Virus record (IMG/VR): IMGVR_UViG_3300035162_001049
Coordinates: 1-20,412 of that record
Strand: one strand, 5' to 3'
From: a virus
DNA length: 20,412 nt
A program made the translations under genes and the position numbers. Positions 8,398 through 17,148 of this stretch are shown here, piece after piece. Every line of letters starts with the position of its first letter. Positions within the stretch are counted from its first letter, which is position 1. The notes below the pieces were generated by a model, which was not told the origin of the DNA, did not search any database, and worked only from the letters and a program-made list of their open reading frames with translations.

Positions 8398-11300
8398 TAT
8401 GTGTTACTCACTATTGAATTTGTTGCTGCATTAATTTCAGCAGCCGTGATAGAAGTTACTATTTCTATATCATCAACAGTGGCACCATTAGCGAAAATCT
8501 CGTCTGGCTTACTTTGGATTTCAAACAGGCTTCCAAATGCCTGTGATGATTGTCTTGGTAAAATAACAAGGTTTGATATATCTGGTGATACAACATTAAG
8601 AACGTATGTTGAAAGTTCACTTAGATAGAACCTATCTCCAAAGTCCCAGTTATTAATATCAAAGAAATCATTCATTGCATTAACTATTCTAACTTTTAAG
8701 TTATTATCATTAATTGTTTTTCCAGTATTCTTAACAACTTTAAACTTAGCTTGTAATTTTGTATCAGCTGCGGCACCAAATAGTACTTTGTATTTTACAG
8801 GATGGTACACTACTTCGTCACTAATTGATTTAATTGCACTTAACCCTATGCCAAATGCAATTCTTAATTCATCTGAACTAGGAGCTATTGGCTCAATTGT
8901 TGTAGCTCCTACTAGATAATTTTTAAAACTAGTATCATAAGACCTGGTTAGTACAAACAAGTCAATAATGTTTGTTACACTAGGATCAATTCTTCTATCT
9001 TCACTAGCTGAATGTGTGTATTGGAATTTTAAATTGTCTCTTCCAATATTTGCTTTGTATGTACTTTCTAACACTAGTGTATTAGTTGTTCTGTCAACAC
9101 GTTTAACTCTATTTTGTGCAACATCATAAAAGTATATTAACTGACCGTCTGCATAATTGTTAACATTAACTAATGACTCTTTTTCAATAATCAAAATTGG
9201 AGTTACTGCCGTATCAATTAAATTATAAATTGTTGTGCCGTATTCGTCTTTAGCAGATTTAAAAAATAGATATTTTAAGTCAAGATCTTCACCAACAACA
9301 TTAACAAACGATTCTGGATTATCAATTACTCCGTCGGCATCTGAATCTCTAAAACCTAACTTAATTTCACTTGCACTTTCATAACCGTCATCGTATGCAA
9401 TAGTATCCGAAACTTCAAACGGGTAATCTTGGATCAATGAACCTATACCAACATTTAATGAATTAATACCTAACACATTGATCATGTCTTTTTCAACCTT
9501 GCCAGTTAAGTTATTATATGCTTTTTCATTTTTATCAAAATAAAATCTATTTTGTTTTTTACTACCAAATACATAATTTAGTGTTCTTATTCTTACAACG
9601 TACTCGTCATTCTCTTTAACAAATGCAACAATCCAAGAACTATCTAAATTGTTGTTTGATATATCACCTGTTTTACCTAAACTAAAAGATGCTGTTAAGT
9701 TTAAGTTTTGATTTTGAATAATTTTCCAACTTGCCGTATCTTGTTCAAATCGCAATCCAAAGTTTAAATTAGCAAACGCTTGGGTAACCATTGACGATTC
9801 AAGGGCGTCTGAAAGATCACTAACAAACTTAGGAACAATCCTCGAAGCAACTGCTCCTGAAGGAACATTATCATTAAACACTACCGGACCTACGCCTTTA
9901 GCATTTGCTCCTGTTCCTGCGTTTGTTCCGTCACCTGCAACACTTATAACTTTTGTCCATATAAAACTTTTTTGTGTAGCATCAGTTGTATCTGTAGTAA
10001 CTAAGTTTCCATTTTTAAATGACTGTCCTGTTGGAGCTGTAAATTTAACATTTGCTCCTGGAGAAATATATTTTAAGTTGTTTGTAGAATATGTTCCTAC
10101 TTTTAGTAATGACAGATCAACTTTGTTCTGAAAATACCCTGTACCAATATTAACATCATTAGTTGATGCAGTCCATACAATGTTATCTCCTGAAAACAAG
10201 ATCTTATCAAACTTTGTAAAATAAAAATTATATACATCAGTATCTGTAAACACTTTTTCTACTTTTTGTTTAACAAAATTAATAATGTCTGCTCTATTTG
10301 CAAATTTAAAAGAAAGCTGTTTTTCTTCTTCTTGTTTATAAATGTAGCCGTCTGTACCAAACACATTAATAGAACTATATTTTCCACTTGCATCAATAAT
10401 ATCAAAGTTTCTAGAAAGGCCGCTTGATGTTCTATTTGTTGCTTTTACTTTTAAAATATTCTGCGAACTTGCTAAAGGTGCAAGATTATAATCTTCACCT
10501 GTAATCATTCTATTTTGTGTGTAATATTGTGCCGGAGCATTTTGCTTAATTGAAGCTAATGACTCAGTTGCTGTTGCTGTTGAAACAGATGACTGTAAAG
10601 CTAACCCAATTGTTAATGCATGTTGCACACCTTGATCGTTAACATAGTCAACTGTAATACTAATGTTTTTCATTTCATTAGGATTAATAGTATAATTTAA
10701 ACCATTACTAATTCTGTAATATGACCTAAAAGATCCTTGTGGTAAATTACCATAAACACCGTCTGCAAAAATTAAATCAACTTTGTCGTTTTCTTTAGTT
10801 TCAGTTGCATATATGTTTCTAATGTTTCCTTGTAAGCTATTGTAAGCAATATTGTTGCCAGTAAGACTAGAAACTTGAGTCCATTCAGTAGTTTGATTGC
10901 CGTTGCCATTTACAGCAAACAACCAAACATCATCGTTGTTAATATTTGACGTATCAATTGCAACCTTTTCATTTGTTGACGGCGAAGGAATAGTAAAATC
11001 TGCTAGTTCTAATGCACCCTGTTTAAACTGTAGAAAGAACCCTGTATTAGTACTTGCAGGGCCTTTGTTATCCTGTCTATAAACAAACCCCATTTGATTG
11101 CCTGGAGTTGGCGACTCTTCATAAAGTTCTTCAGCATCTTTAAAAGAAGTACTTACAATTTCAAAAGTCATATTTCTGCCAGCTACCGATTTAGCAAAAT
11201 TAAACAAAGGAACATCAGTACCAATTGATCTAAATCTATATTGTTCTGTTGGAATACTTTGAATAGTAGCAGTACCTTGACTTCTACCAAATTTTGTGTT

Positions 11301-11798
11301 ATCAGACATTGAAGCATCAAGTGCTAAAATAAATTGCTCTGCCCAATTAGTATTTGTTGGGTCGTTCCAACGAATTACTTGACTTGCAAGGTTTCTACCA
11401 TTACTATCAATTAGTTCTTCTGTTGTGCTAACTGATGTAAATTTTAGCAGCCCTTTTGCAGGAACGTTACGTTTAGCATTATAACTAAGCATTTTAGCAA
11501 TACGTAATACACTTTCTTTACGTTCTGCTAGTTCAATAAAGTTTTCTCTAGAAGCTAAATCAATACGGAATGAAAGACTTTGACCTAAAAATGCAATAGC
11601 ATCAATGAGCGCAAGGTATTCTGAGCTTTCAATGTAATCGTTAAAATCTTCTGGGTAGTTTTCACGCAGATACGTAATAATCACACGTCTTAAATTTTCA
11701 AAGTCGTATGATTTAAAATCTGCATTAGCGAATGTCTGGTAGATACGGGTCCAGTCTTCGTTAAGTAGTAAGTTGTTTTGTCTTGACGTTGTGCTCAT
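8397..11798 (-). CDS. 6: Baseplate wedge protein gp6 (enlarged)
   Basis: An 1133-aa protein whose ends match T4 gp6, the wedge component that dimerises to form the baseplate inner ring and drives its change of shape at infection. N-terminal residues about 10-120 carry the family pattern (LREN-Y-PEDFNDY, SFRIDLASRENFIELAERK, then SYNAKRNVPAKG). A middle block around 420-438 (NAPAQYYTQNRMITGEDYN) and the C-terminal segment with NDFFDINNWDFGDRFYLSEL are also typical of marine T4-like gp6. T4 gp6 is 660 aa, so several hundred extra residues lie in the middle, including an aspartate-rich loop DSDADGVID at 818-826. The start has an AGGA about 7 nt upstream. It is followed by the giant gene with a one-base overlap and preceded by gp25 after 41 nt. 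Confidence 0.9.
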   Translation of the reverse strand: MSTTSRQNNLLLNEDWTRIYQTFANADFKSYDFENLRRVIITYLRENYPEDFNDYIESSEYLALIDAIAFLGQSLSFRIDLASRENFIELAERKESVLRIAKMLSYNAKRNVPAKGLLKFTSVSTTEELIDSNGRNLASQVIRWNDPTNTNWAEQFILALDASMSDNTKFGRSQGTATIQSIPTEQYRFRSIGTDVPLFNFAKSVAGRNMTFEIVSTSFKDAEELYEESPTPGNQMGFVYRQDNKGPASTNTGFFLQFKQGALELADFTIPSPSTNEKVAIDTSNINNDDVWLFAVNGNGNQTTEWTQVSSLTGNNIAYNSLQGNIRNIYATETKENDKVDLIFADGVYGNLPQGSFRSYYRISNGLNYTINPNEMKNISITVDYVNDQGVQHALTIGLALQSSVSTATATESLASIKQNAPAQYYTQNRMITGEDYNLAPLASSQNILKVKATNRTSSGLSRNFDIIDASGKYSSINVFGTDGYIYKQEEEKQLSFKFANRADIINFVKQKVEKVFTDTDVYNFYFTKFDKILFSGDNIVWTASTNDVNIGTGYFQNKVDLSLLKVGTYSTNNLKYISPGANVKFTAPTGQSFKNGNLVTTDTTDATQKSFIWTKVISVAGDGTNAGTGANAKGVGPVVFNDNVPSGAVASRIVPKFVSDLSDALESSMVTQAFANLNFGLRFEQDTASWKIIQNQNLNLTASFSLGKTGDISNNNLDSSWIVAFVKENDEYVVRIRTLNYVFGSKKQNRFYFDKNEKAYNNLTGKVEKDMINVLGINSLNVGIGSLIQDYPFEVSDTIAYDDGYESASEIKLGFRDSDADGVIDNPESFVNVVGEDLDLKYLFFKSAKDEYGTTIYNLIDTAVTPILIIEKESLVNVNNYADGQLIYFYDVAQNRVKRVDRTTNTLVLESTYKANIGRDNLKFQYTHSASEDRRIDPSVTNIIDLFVLTRSYDTSFKNYLVGATTIEPIAPSSDELRIAFGIGLSAIKSISDEVVYHPVKYKVLFGAAADTKLQAKFKVVKNTGKTINDNNLKVRIVNAMNDFFDINNWDFGDRFYLSELSTYVLNVVSPDISNLVILPRQSSQAFGSLFEIQSKPDEIFANGATVDDIEIVTSITAAEINAATNSIVSNT

Positions 11799-11839
11799 TG
11801 TTTAATCCTATACTGTATTTACCAATGTTTATTAAGTGC
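11799..11839 (-). promoter_or_regulatory. gp25-gp6 spacer with a weak late-promoter-like octamer
   Basis: This 41-nt gap is the only sizeable spacer inside the minus-strand operon. On the minus strand it contains GGTAAATA (11823-11816), matching the T4 late octamer TATAAATA at 6 of 8 positions, 17 nt before the gp6 ATG, with AGGA between as the ribosome binding site. The position would suit an internal late promoter for gp6 and the giant gene, but two mismatches in an AT-rich genome make it weak. Confidence 0.25.
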
Positions 11840-12277
11840 TTACTTTATAACCGAACTGTTTTTATCAAAATCAAACTGCATCCTTTCAGTAACATTAAAT
11901 GGAACATATGTTACATCTGCTTGGATGCGAATTCCCATTTCTGTACTATCAACACTTATTTGATTTACAACTATTCTAGGGTCATAGTTTATCACATCTT
12001 GTACATCCTGTGCTATTAAATCTTTAACTTCGGGTGTAAATTGTTCAAAAATCATATCCCAAATGATAGTTCCAAAATTAGGATTTTCTAATTTTTCACC
12101 TTTTCTAATATAAAAATGATTTATAATATCTTGCTTTACAAGATCAATATCATAAAGTTTAAAGTTGTCTGGCTGGTTTTGCGAACTAAACCCTTTGTAA
12201 GTATAAACTGTCGAACCAGCTGATCCAACAGATGCTTGGTTAGTCGATACTGTTTTCTTATTGTATAGTTTTGCCAT
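11840..12277 (-). CDS. 25: Baseplate wedge protein gp25
   Basis: A 145-aa protein of the gp25/TssE family (T4 gp25 is 132 aa). The family core is visible: FYIRKGEKLENPNFGTIIWDM, then EQFTPEVKDLI and a DPRI segment before the C-terminal strands. gp25 sits in the baseplate inner ring, where with gp6 and gp53 it forms the wedge core and primes sheath assembly. Older names call the family lysozyme-like, but no catalytic lysozyme motif is seen. The start overlaps the gp5 stop by one base, and GAGGAG lies a few bases upstream inside the end of gp5, so translation is probably coupled to gp5. Confidence 0.92.
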   Translation of the reverse strand: MAKLYNKKTVSTNQASVGSAGSTVYTYKGFSSQNQPDNFKLYDIDLVKQDIINHFYIRKGEKLENPNFGTIIWDMIFEQFTPEVKDLIAQDVQDVINYDPRIVVNQISVDSTEMGIRIQADVTYVPFNVTERMQFDFDKNSSVIK

Positions 12278-14025
12278 TATTGATTCTCCTCTCTATCGGT
12301 TGCTGATGGAGTTGTTTGTCCAGGTGCTTGGTTTTCGTGCAATGCCCAAGGCTCGTGCTGTGGAACTCTACGCATAATAGATGGAATTGTGCCGTCTAAG
12401 AATTTACTGCTTGACCATTCTTTATCTGGGTTTGTTCTTATATTATCGTATGTAATTAAATCTGTAATTGTTAATGCAGTGTCGGCCTGTGCTGCTCCTG
12501 TTGCTGCTGGACCATTAAAGTGTATGTTAGGACTTGCTGACATAAGAATGTCGCCGCCTGCGGCAACTTCTGTATTGGCGCCTGATGTTAAGTAATTGTA
12601 GCCGCCTGTGTTGATATCCCAGTTTGCTTGTGTGTCTGATCTATCACCAATTGTTTGAATATCAGTAGTTCCGCCAACATAATGTCTGTGATTGCCAGCG
12701 ACTGAAATATCTAAATCTCCAGCAATAGACTCATCAGCTGCATTGTTATAAGTTCTTGTTTCAATTTTTCCGTTAGCACCAATTAATATGTTAGTGTTGA
12801 ACGCACTTTCTATTTGTACTCTACCACTCTCTTGTTTAAGAGCATCTTCAATTTTTGCGGGTTGATCTAAACTATCAGGTGACTGGTATTGAGCAGTTGC
12901 TTTAATGTTTACATTACGTCCTGCTTCCATATTGATATCTCTACCTGCTTTAATATTAACATCATTTTTAGAATGTACACTAACGCTATCGTTTGCAAAA
13001 ACATCTATTTTTCCATTAGAGGTTAGTTCGACCCAAGCTGTTCCTTTAGCATTACCAATGTAAATTAAATCTTCAGTATTGTGTAAAAGTATTTGATGTC
13101 CTGTACGTGTTCTAAGTCTTGCATATTCATTATAAGGAAGATCTGTTATACCTGCTTGAGTTGCATCACTTGCTTCAACATATTCTACAGGTCCGGTATT
13201 AGGAGCAGATTTTCTAATGTAACGATCATCGCCATCGTCCATAACAAACTGTGTTCCGCCTAATCTTGTAACAGGAATAGCAACTGATTGACTTTCAGTT
13301 GTTCCTACTTGATAGCGTTTTCCTGTTGATGAATAATCTAATGGGCCAGGAGTGCTAATACCAAAAACTGCATTAGGATTGTTGCGCCTACTAGTTGTAG
13401 TGCTAACTCCTCTAACATCATCTTCTAAAAGTCCCTGTGCTAAAAATCTATCTGCAATTGGATGTAACGGTTTAGGAATTGCTTCTGCATCTGTTTCACG
13501 GTCATTAATATTATGTCTTTTATTAATTTCACCAACTGGCAACGGCTGTTTAGTGTTATAATATTTTTTCTGTTCTTCTGTTAATGCAACTAGAGAACTG
13601 CGGCCTTCTTGTGTTGGGTCAGTATCAGCTGCTCCGATAGCAGGCACCATGTGATTAGAAAATCTTGGAGGAACACATGCAAACCAATAGCCGTTTGCAG
13701 GGTCGCCATCTATAAACATAATCATAATAGTTACGCCAACATCTGGCGGTACCATCCACATCCCATAAGATTGCTGTGTATCTTTAAAATCTGTTTGATT
13801 CATACCCATTGCTTCAAATGGAGTATATCCAAAGAAAGGAGAAGCATAATTTACAACATAGGTTTTACCTTCAACGCCTAACTCGTTACCTTGATCTTTT
13901 AAAAGAGTAACTTTTAGTCTGCCGTTAAACGTCGGATCTAAAACACTAATAACTTTTGCAAGATATGCTCCGGATCCTAAATTTGCACCTGTTGGTTGTT
14001 GTCTTGTTCTACGTTCGATAGCCAT
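12277..14025 (-). CDS. 5: Baseplate hub spike gp5, lacking the lysozyme domain
   Basis: A 582-aa protein. Residues about 15-125 look like the OB-fold domain of gp5/VgrG proteins (AKVISVLDPTFNGRLKVTLL early on, then FIDGDPANGYWFACVPPRF ending near 119, W114). Residues about 336-376 are rich in alternating Val/Ile with Asn-Asp and Ala-Gly turns (VNIKAGRDINMEAGRNVNIKA region), as expected for the intertwined beta-helix needle that pierces the outer membrane. Length is close to T4 gp5 (575 aa), but the segment between OB fold and helix shows no T4-lysozyme-like catalytic pattern. It has instead a linker and a stretch ending in RTRTGHQILLHNTEDLIYIG, typical of VgrG-like spikes. It should act as the trimeric spike at the tail tip. 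It overlaps its neighbours by one base on both sides (TAATG). Confidence 0.88.
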   Translation of the reverse strand: MAIERRTRQQPTGANLGSGAYLAKVISVLDPTFNGRLKVTLLKDQGNELGVEGKTYVVNYASPFFGYTPFEAMGMNQTDFKDTQQSYGMWMVPPDVGVTIMIMFIDGDPANGYWFACVPPRFSNHMVPAIGAADTDPTQEGRSSLVALTEEQKKYYNTKQPLPVGEINKRHNINDRETDAEAIPKPLHPIADRFLAQGLLEDDVRGVSTTTSRRNNPNAVFGISTPGPLDYSSTGKRYQVGTTESQSVAIPVTRLGGTQFVMDDGDDRYIRKSAPNTGPVEYVEASDATQAGITDLPYNEYARLRTRTGHQILLHNTEDLIYIGNAKGTAWVELTSNGKIDVFANDSVSVHSKNDVNIKAGRDINMEAGRNVNIKATAQYQSPDSLDQPAKIEDALKQESGRVQIESAFNTNILIGANGKIETRTYNNAADESIAGDLDISVAGNHRHYVGGTTDIQTIGDRSDTQANWDINTGGYNYLTSGANTEVAAGGDILMSASPNIHFNGPAATGAAQADTALTITDLITYDNIRTNPDKEWSSSKFLDGTIPSIMRRVPQHEPWALHENQAPGQTTPSATDREENQ

Positions 14026-16847
14026 TATATTACAATCTCTCCATAAATTCTAATTGTGTTTCCTTCAGAATCAAACGATTCTGAAAACGGTTGTGATCTA
14101 TCAATATTAAAGTTTACAAGAGTACCGTTTGCCTGTCGACGTTTTTCTATTAACTTAGGTTTAGATTTAAACGATTCCGAACTTGCTGGTTTTAATGACC
14201 CTGCTGGGCCTGTCGGAAGTCCTAAACTTTTTAAGAATTCATTTGCAGATGTTTCAAGTGATCCCCCAGGCTTTGATGCGTTTATTAAATTGTCAAACGA
14301 TAAAGTTGTCCAATCTTTAGCAGTAGCAATCTGCTGTGTTATGTTAGTTTTCTCAGGAACTTTATTACCAAGTACAACAGCTGGTGTATTAGTATCTGCG
14401 CCTTTTGGTAACTGGCCGTTAAAGTCAACTTCTTGTTGTTGCATTCTTAAGCATTTTAAGGTCTGTGTAAAATTACCTGCTCTAAATTCGCTATCAACTT
14501 TAATTACTTTGTATACTCCACTAAAAGGACTAGGTGCTGAATTTTTAAAATCATAAAGTCCACTTTCTGTATTAACATCAATTGGAGTTCTAAATGAAAG
14601 GTAAATGTAAACGTCTTGTCCTTCATAATTAGCCGATCCGTCACCGGTTGTCATTGAACGTGGCTTGGAGGATGCAACATAATTTCCAATTCCACTGTCA
14701 ACTAGCCAGTATGTATCGCCTAAAATTTCTAAATCTAATTTAACTAAGTCTGTTGTTCCGTTTTGTGTAAATGCTTTTTGAAAGCTATCAGCAACTGTTT
14801 TTTCAACATCTTTAAATCCACTACCGCCCTGTCGGTTTAACATTGCAGCAATGTCTCTCTTAGTTTTTGTTTTACCAAGATTACCTGCTGTTGCTTCGCT
14901 GTTAGTAGGCTTAGGTGTGTTAGTTCCTACGGGTGGTGATGACACAGTAAAACGTTGATCCTGATTTTGTTCACTTGAAGTATTTGCAGGATTAGTTGGA
15001 TCAGTGCCTGTAAAGAATAAGTTATTAATTTGAATATCAAATTTTAAAACATCAGTATTTTGTCCTGTATAGAGATACTGATAATGTTTGGCAATTGTTT
15101 TTTGAAGGGCTAATGTATTAACTGCTGACCCAGGAGTTTTAAATATACTCTGATGAACAAAATAAGGCACAACTCTATAAGTGTATCGTTTTGCAAAATC
15201 ACCTATTTGTACATCGTACCCTAAAAACTCAACTTGAATATCAATCCTAAACCATTTAATATAACCTTCTGGTGTTAGATTATTTGATGCTTGGGTTCCG
15301 CTGATAGCGTCAACTGCATATTTCGAACTTAAAATTACTTGTGTTATAACATCTGTTAGCGGCTGCTTCTGTGTAAACAAGAATTCTCTAGACTTTTGAT
15401 TAATTGACATTTTAAATCTGTCAACTCTGCCAGTTTCTTCATTGTATGCATCGCCTGCTCTAGAAAAGTTAAAGTTGCCGCCTTGCTCTGCATCAAATCC
15501 AAACGAGGCTTTGCCAATAGGGTTTGTACCAAATGCAGTTTTAGTTACTTGTCCGCCTCCACCAACAACTGTTGTACTTGATGAAGATTTATCAGTTGCA
15601 CCTTTATTAGAATTATTTGAATCTTTCTTTTGAGCAGTAACCCAGTCTCCTGACTTTTCAGGAAATTCAATTATATACTCGTCTGGCACTGAATACTTGC
15701 CTGCTGTAATAAGAGATAGCTCGTTATCATTTAAAACTTTTTCTAAACTGTTAGGACCAGACTTTAACATTTCTTCAACTGTTCCTTTGTTAGGAGCAGA
15801 AATATTAATGTCGTTAAACAACATATTAATAGTATCTAAGTAACCAATGTGGTTATACGGAAATGCTGACACTTTATACGAGCTACCTGATTCGTTGGTG
15901 TCAAATGTTACTGTTTTAAATTTTAGAACAAAGTATTTTGATTTTACTGATGAGCGTTTTGCCATGTCTTCGTCAAAGCCTTGAAAGTCAAGTTTTAAAA
16001 GATACGGTGCATCAAGATAGTTTGGCCAGCCAGCTTTAATAGCAGCAACTTGCATAGACTCTAATAATAGTCCCATACTATATGGTTCAAAAATATCAAA
16101 GTCAAAATTCAGCGCATTTGTATTACCAGTTTTTTCACTAGCACTAATTGCTGCTGACATTCTAAAGTTGTCAATAAAAAATTCAGGTACGCCGGATGCT
16201 GTTTTTACTCGTGCATCATCGCCACGTCCTGCAGATGAAAATATAATTCCTGACTCAAATGTTCTAGATTTGTCTTTGCCGCCTGGAATAAAAATGTTTT
16301 GCTTATGCTTTGCAAATGATAAGTCTCCTGATCTATAGCTATCAGGCTTGTTAAACTGATCCGATGTTAGAACTGCAAGAGTCCATAACGGTGTCATTGA
16401 AGCAAACTGTTCTAACGGATTCTCAACAATATTAGGCAAAGTTCTAGTTGCTTTTTTGCTAGGCTCTCCAACGTTAGTTACTTCGCCACTTTCTGATTTA
16501 CCTGCAGAGTTCTTGTTCATATGTTTGTCAATAAACGCAGAAGCTCCATTGTTTGTTTCAAGTGAGTCTTTGATAGTCGCTATTCCTGTTTTAATATTAG
16601 TAGCTTGTGACTCAATAGTATCAAGAACTTTCAACCCATCTGGTCTTAGCTTAGGACGAAGCCAATTACCACCAGCATCTTGTACTCGGTTTGCGACACT
16701 TGGCGGCCAATCGTTAGGTTTGCCAGCACGGATCCAAGCATAATAATCTGCTGTATTTTTAAAAGGATTGTCAGTACCACCAGGTTTATTAGTATCTACT
16801 TTAATCTTTCTGCCGGTTATAGCATCTGTTATTTCGCGTATTGCCAT
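14025..16847 (-). CDS. Large baseplate hub candidate (gp27 / late-control-D-like)
   Basis: A 940-aa protein between gp53 and gp5. I do not recognise it by name with certainty. Features pointing to a tail hub of the gp27/gpD type: a region about 225-335 with FRMSAAISASE, YLLKLDFQGF and FPYNHIGYLDTI (Y331); a second region with LTDVITQVILSSKYAVDAI and FRIDIQVEFLGYD; and a late stretch with LDLEILGDTYWLVDSGIG followed by GVYKVIKVDSEFRAGNFTQT (starting at G777) and ending in a Leu-Arg at 800-801. The last pattern (G-x-Y-x-V...H/E-F-x-x-G-x-F-x-x-x-L) is usual at the end of hub domains. Two polar linkers, about 406-436 (Ser/Asn/Gly-rich) and 619-656 (Thr/Asn/Pro-rich), separate domains. T4 gp27 is only 391 aa. 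Adjacency to the gp5 spike supports a hub role, which remains inference. The gap to the gp53 stop is 1 nt. Confidence 0.8.
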   Translation of the reverse strand: MAIREITDAITGRKIKVDTNKPGGTDNPFKNTADYYAWIRAGKPNDWPPSVANRVQDAGGNWLRPKLRPDGLKVLDTIESQATNIKTGIATIKDSLETNNGASAFIDKHMNKNSAGKSESGEVTNVGEPSKKATRTLPNIVENPLEQFASMTPLWTLAVLTSDQFNKPDSYRSGDLSFAKHKQNIFIPGGKDKSRTFESGIIFSSAGRGDDARVKTASGVPEFFIDNFRMSAAISASEKTGNTNALNFDFDIFEPYSMGLLLESMQVAAIKAGWPNYLDAPYLLKLDFQGFDEDMAKRSSVKSKYFVLKFKTVTFDTNESGSSYKVSAFPYNHIGYLDTINMLFNDINISAPNKGTVEEMLKSGPNSLEKVLNDNELSLITAGKYSVPDEYIIEFPEKSGDWVTAQKKDSNNSNKGATDKSSSSTTVVGGGGQVTKTAFGTNPIGKASFGFDAEQGGNFNFSRAGDAYNEETGRVDRFKMSINQKSREFLFTQKQPLTDVITQVILSSKYAVDAISGTQASNNLTPEGYIKWFRIDIQVEFLGYDVQIGDFAKRYTYRVVPYFVHQSIFKTPGSAVNTLALQKTIAKHYQYLYTGQNTDVLKFDIQINNLFFTGTDPTNPANTSSEQNQDQRFTVSSPPVGTNTPKPTNSEATAGNLGKTKTKRDIAAMLNRQGGSGFKDVEKTVADSFQKAFTQNGTTDLVKLDLEILGDTYWLVDSGIGNYVASSKPRSMTTGDGSANYEGQDVYIYLSFRTPIDVNTESGLYDFKNSAPSPFSGVYKVIKVDSEFRAGNFTQTLKCLRMQQQEVDFNGQLPKGADTNTPAVVLGNKVPEKTNITQQIATAKDWTTLSFDNLINASKPGGSLETSANEFLKSLGLPTGPAGSLKPASSESFKSKPKLIEKRRQANGTLVNFNIDRSQPFSESFDSEGNTIRIYGEIVI

Positions 16848-16848
16848 T

Positions 16849-17148
16849 CTATACCCCTAAATGCTTCTTTAGGTTACTGTGTTTAGGAATATAAATCTGC
16901 GTTCCTACTTCAAAATCAAAAATAGGATCTTTTATTACTTCCATATTTCTTTGCACAAACACCCACCACAACTTAGGATCTTCGTAAAGATCAAATGCTA
17001 GTAGATCCGGACGATGAGTGTAATGCGATTCTATTGTGTAAAGCACATCGTCATCTTCTGCTGGAACTGGTCTAATATCTAGTAATTCTAAATACAAAGA
17101 ATTTTGACTTGTTGTTGCATACGGTGAGTTATTATTATATACAGCCAT
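16849..17148 (-). CDS. 53: Baseplate wedge protein gp53 (short form)
   Basis: A 99-aa protein with the LysM-like gp53 signature: SHYTHRPDLLAFDLYEDPKL, then WWVFVQRN, IKDPIFDFEVGTQIYIPK. In T4, gp53 clamps the gp6-gp7-gp25 wedge cores to one another when wedges join around the hub. T4 gp53 is 196 aa, so this is about half that length, keeping the conserved segment with almost no additional domain. It begins with one-base overlap with the gp48 stop (TAATG) and ends 1 nt before the next start. The LysM likeness is structural here; peptidoglycan binding is not implied. Confidence 0.87.
   Translation of the reverse strand: MAVYNNNSPYATTSQNSLYLELLDIRPVPAEDDDVLYTIESHYTHRPDLLAFDLYEDPKLWWVFVQRNMEVIKDPIFDFEVGTQIYIPKHSNLKKHLGV

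Noticed and set aside
11783-12019. 78-codon plus-strand open frame across the gp6-gp25 junction
   Set aside because: It is antisense to the gp6 start and most of the gp25 C-terminus, with low-complexity hydrophobic content and no ribosome site.
11840-12277. Lysozyme activity for gp25
   Set aside because: The family has carried a lysozyme label, but the sequence shows only the structural wedge pattern and no catalytic motif.
14056-14556. 166-codon plus-strand open frame
   Set aside because: It lies fully antisense to the hub gene, which has clear domain patterns. It has no ribosome site or recognisable motif, so it is a shadow frame.
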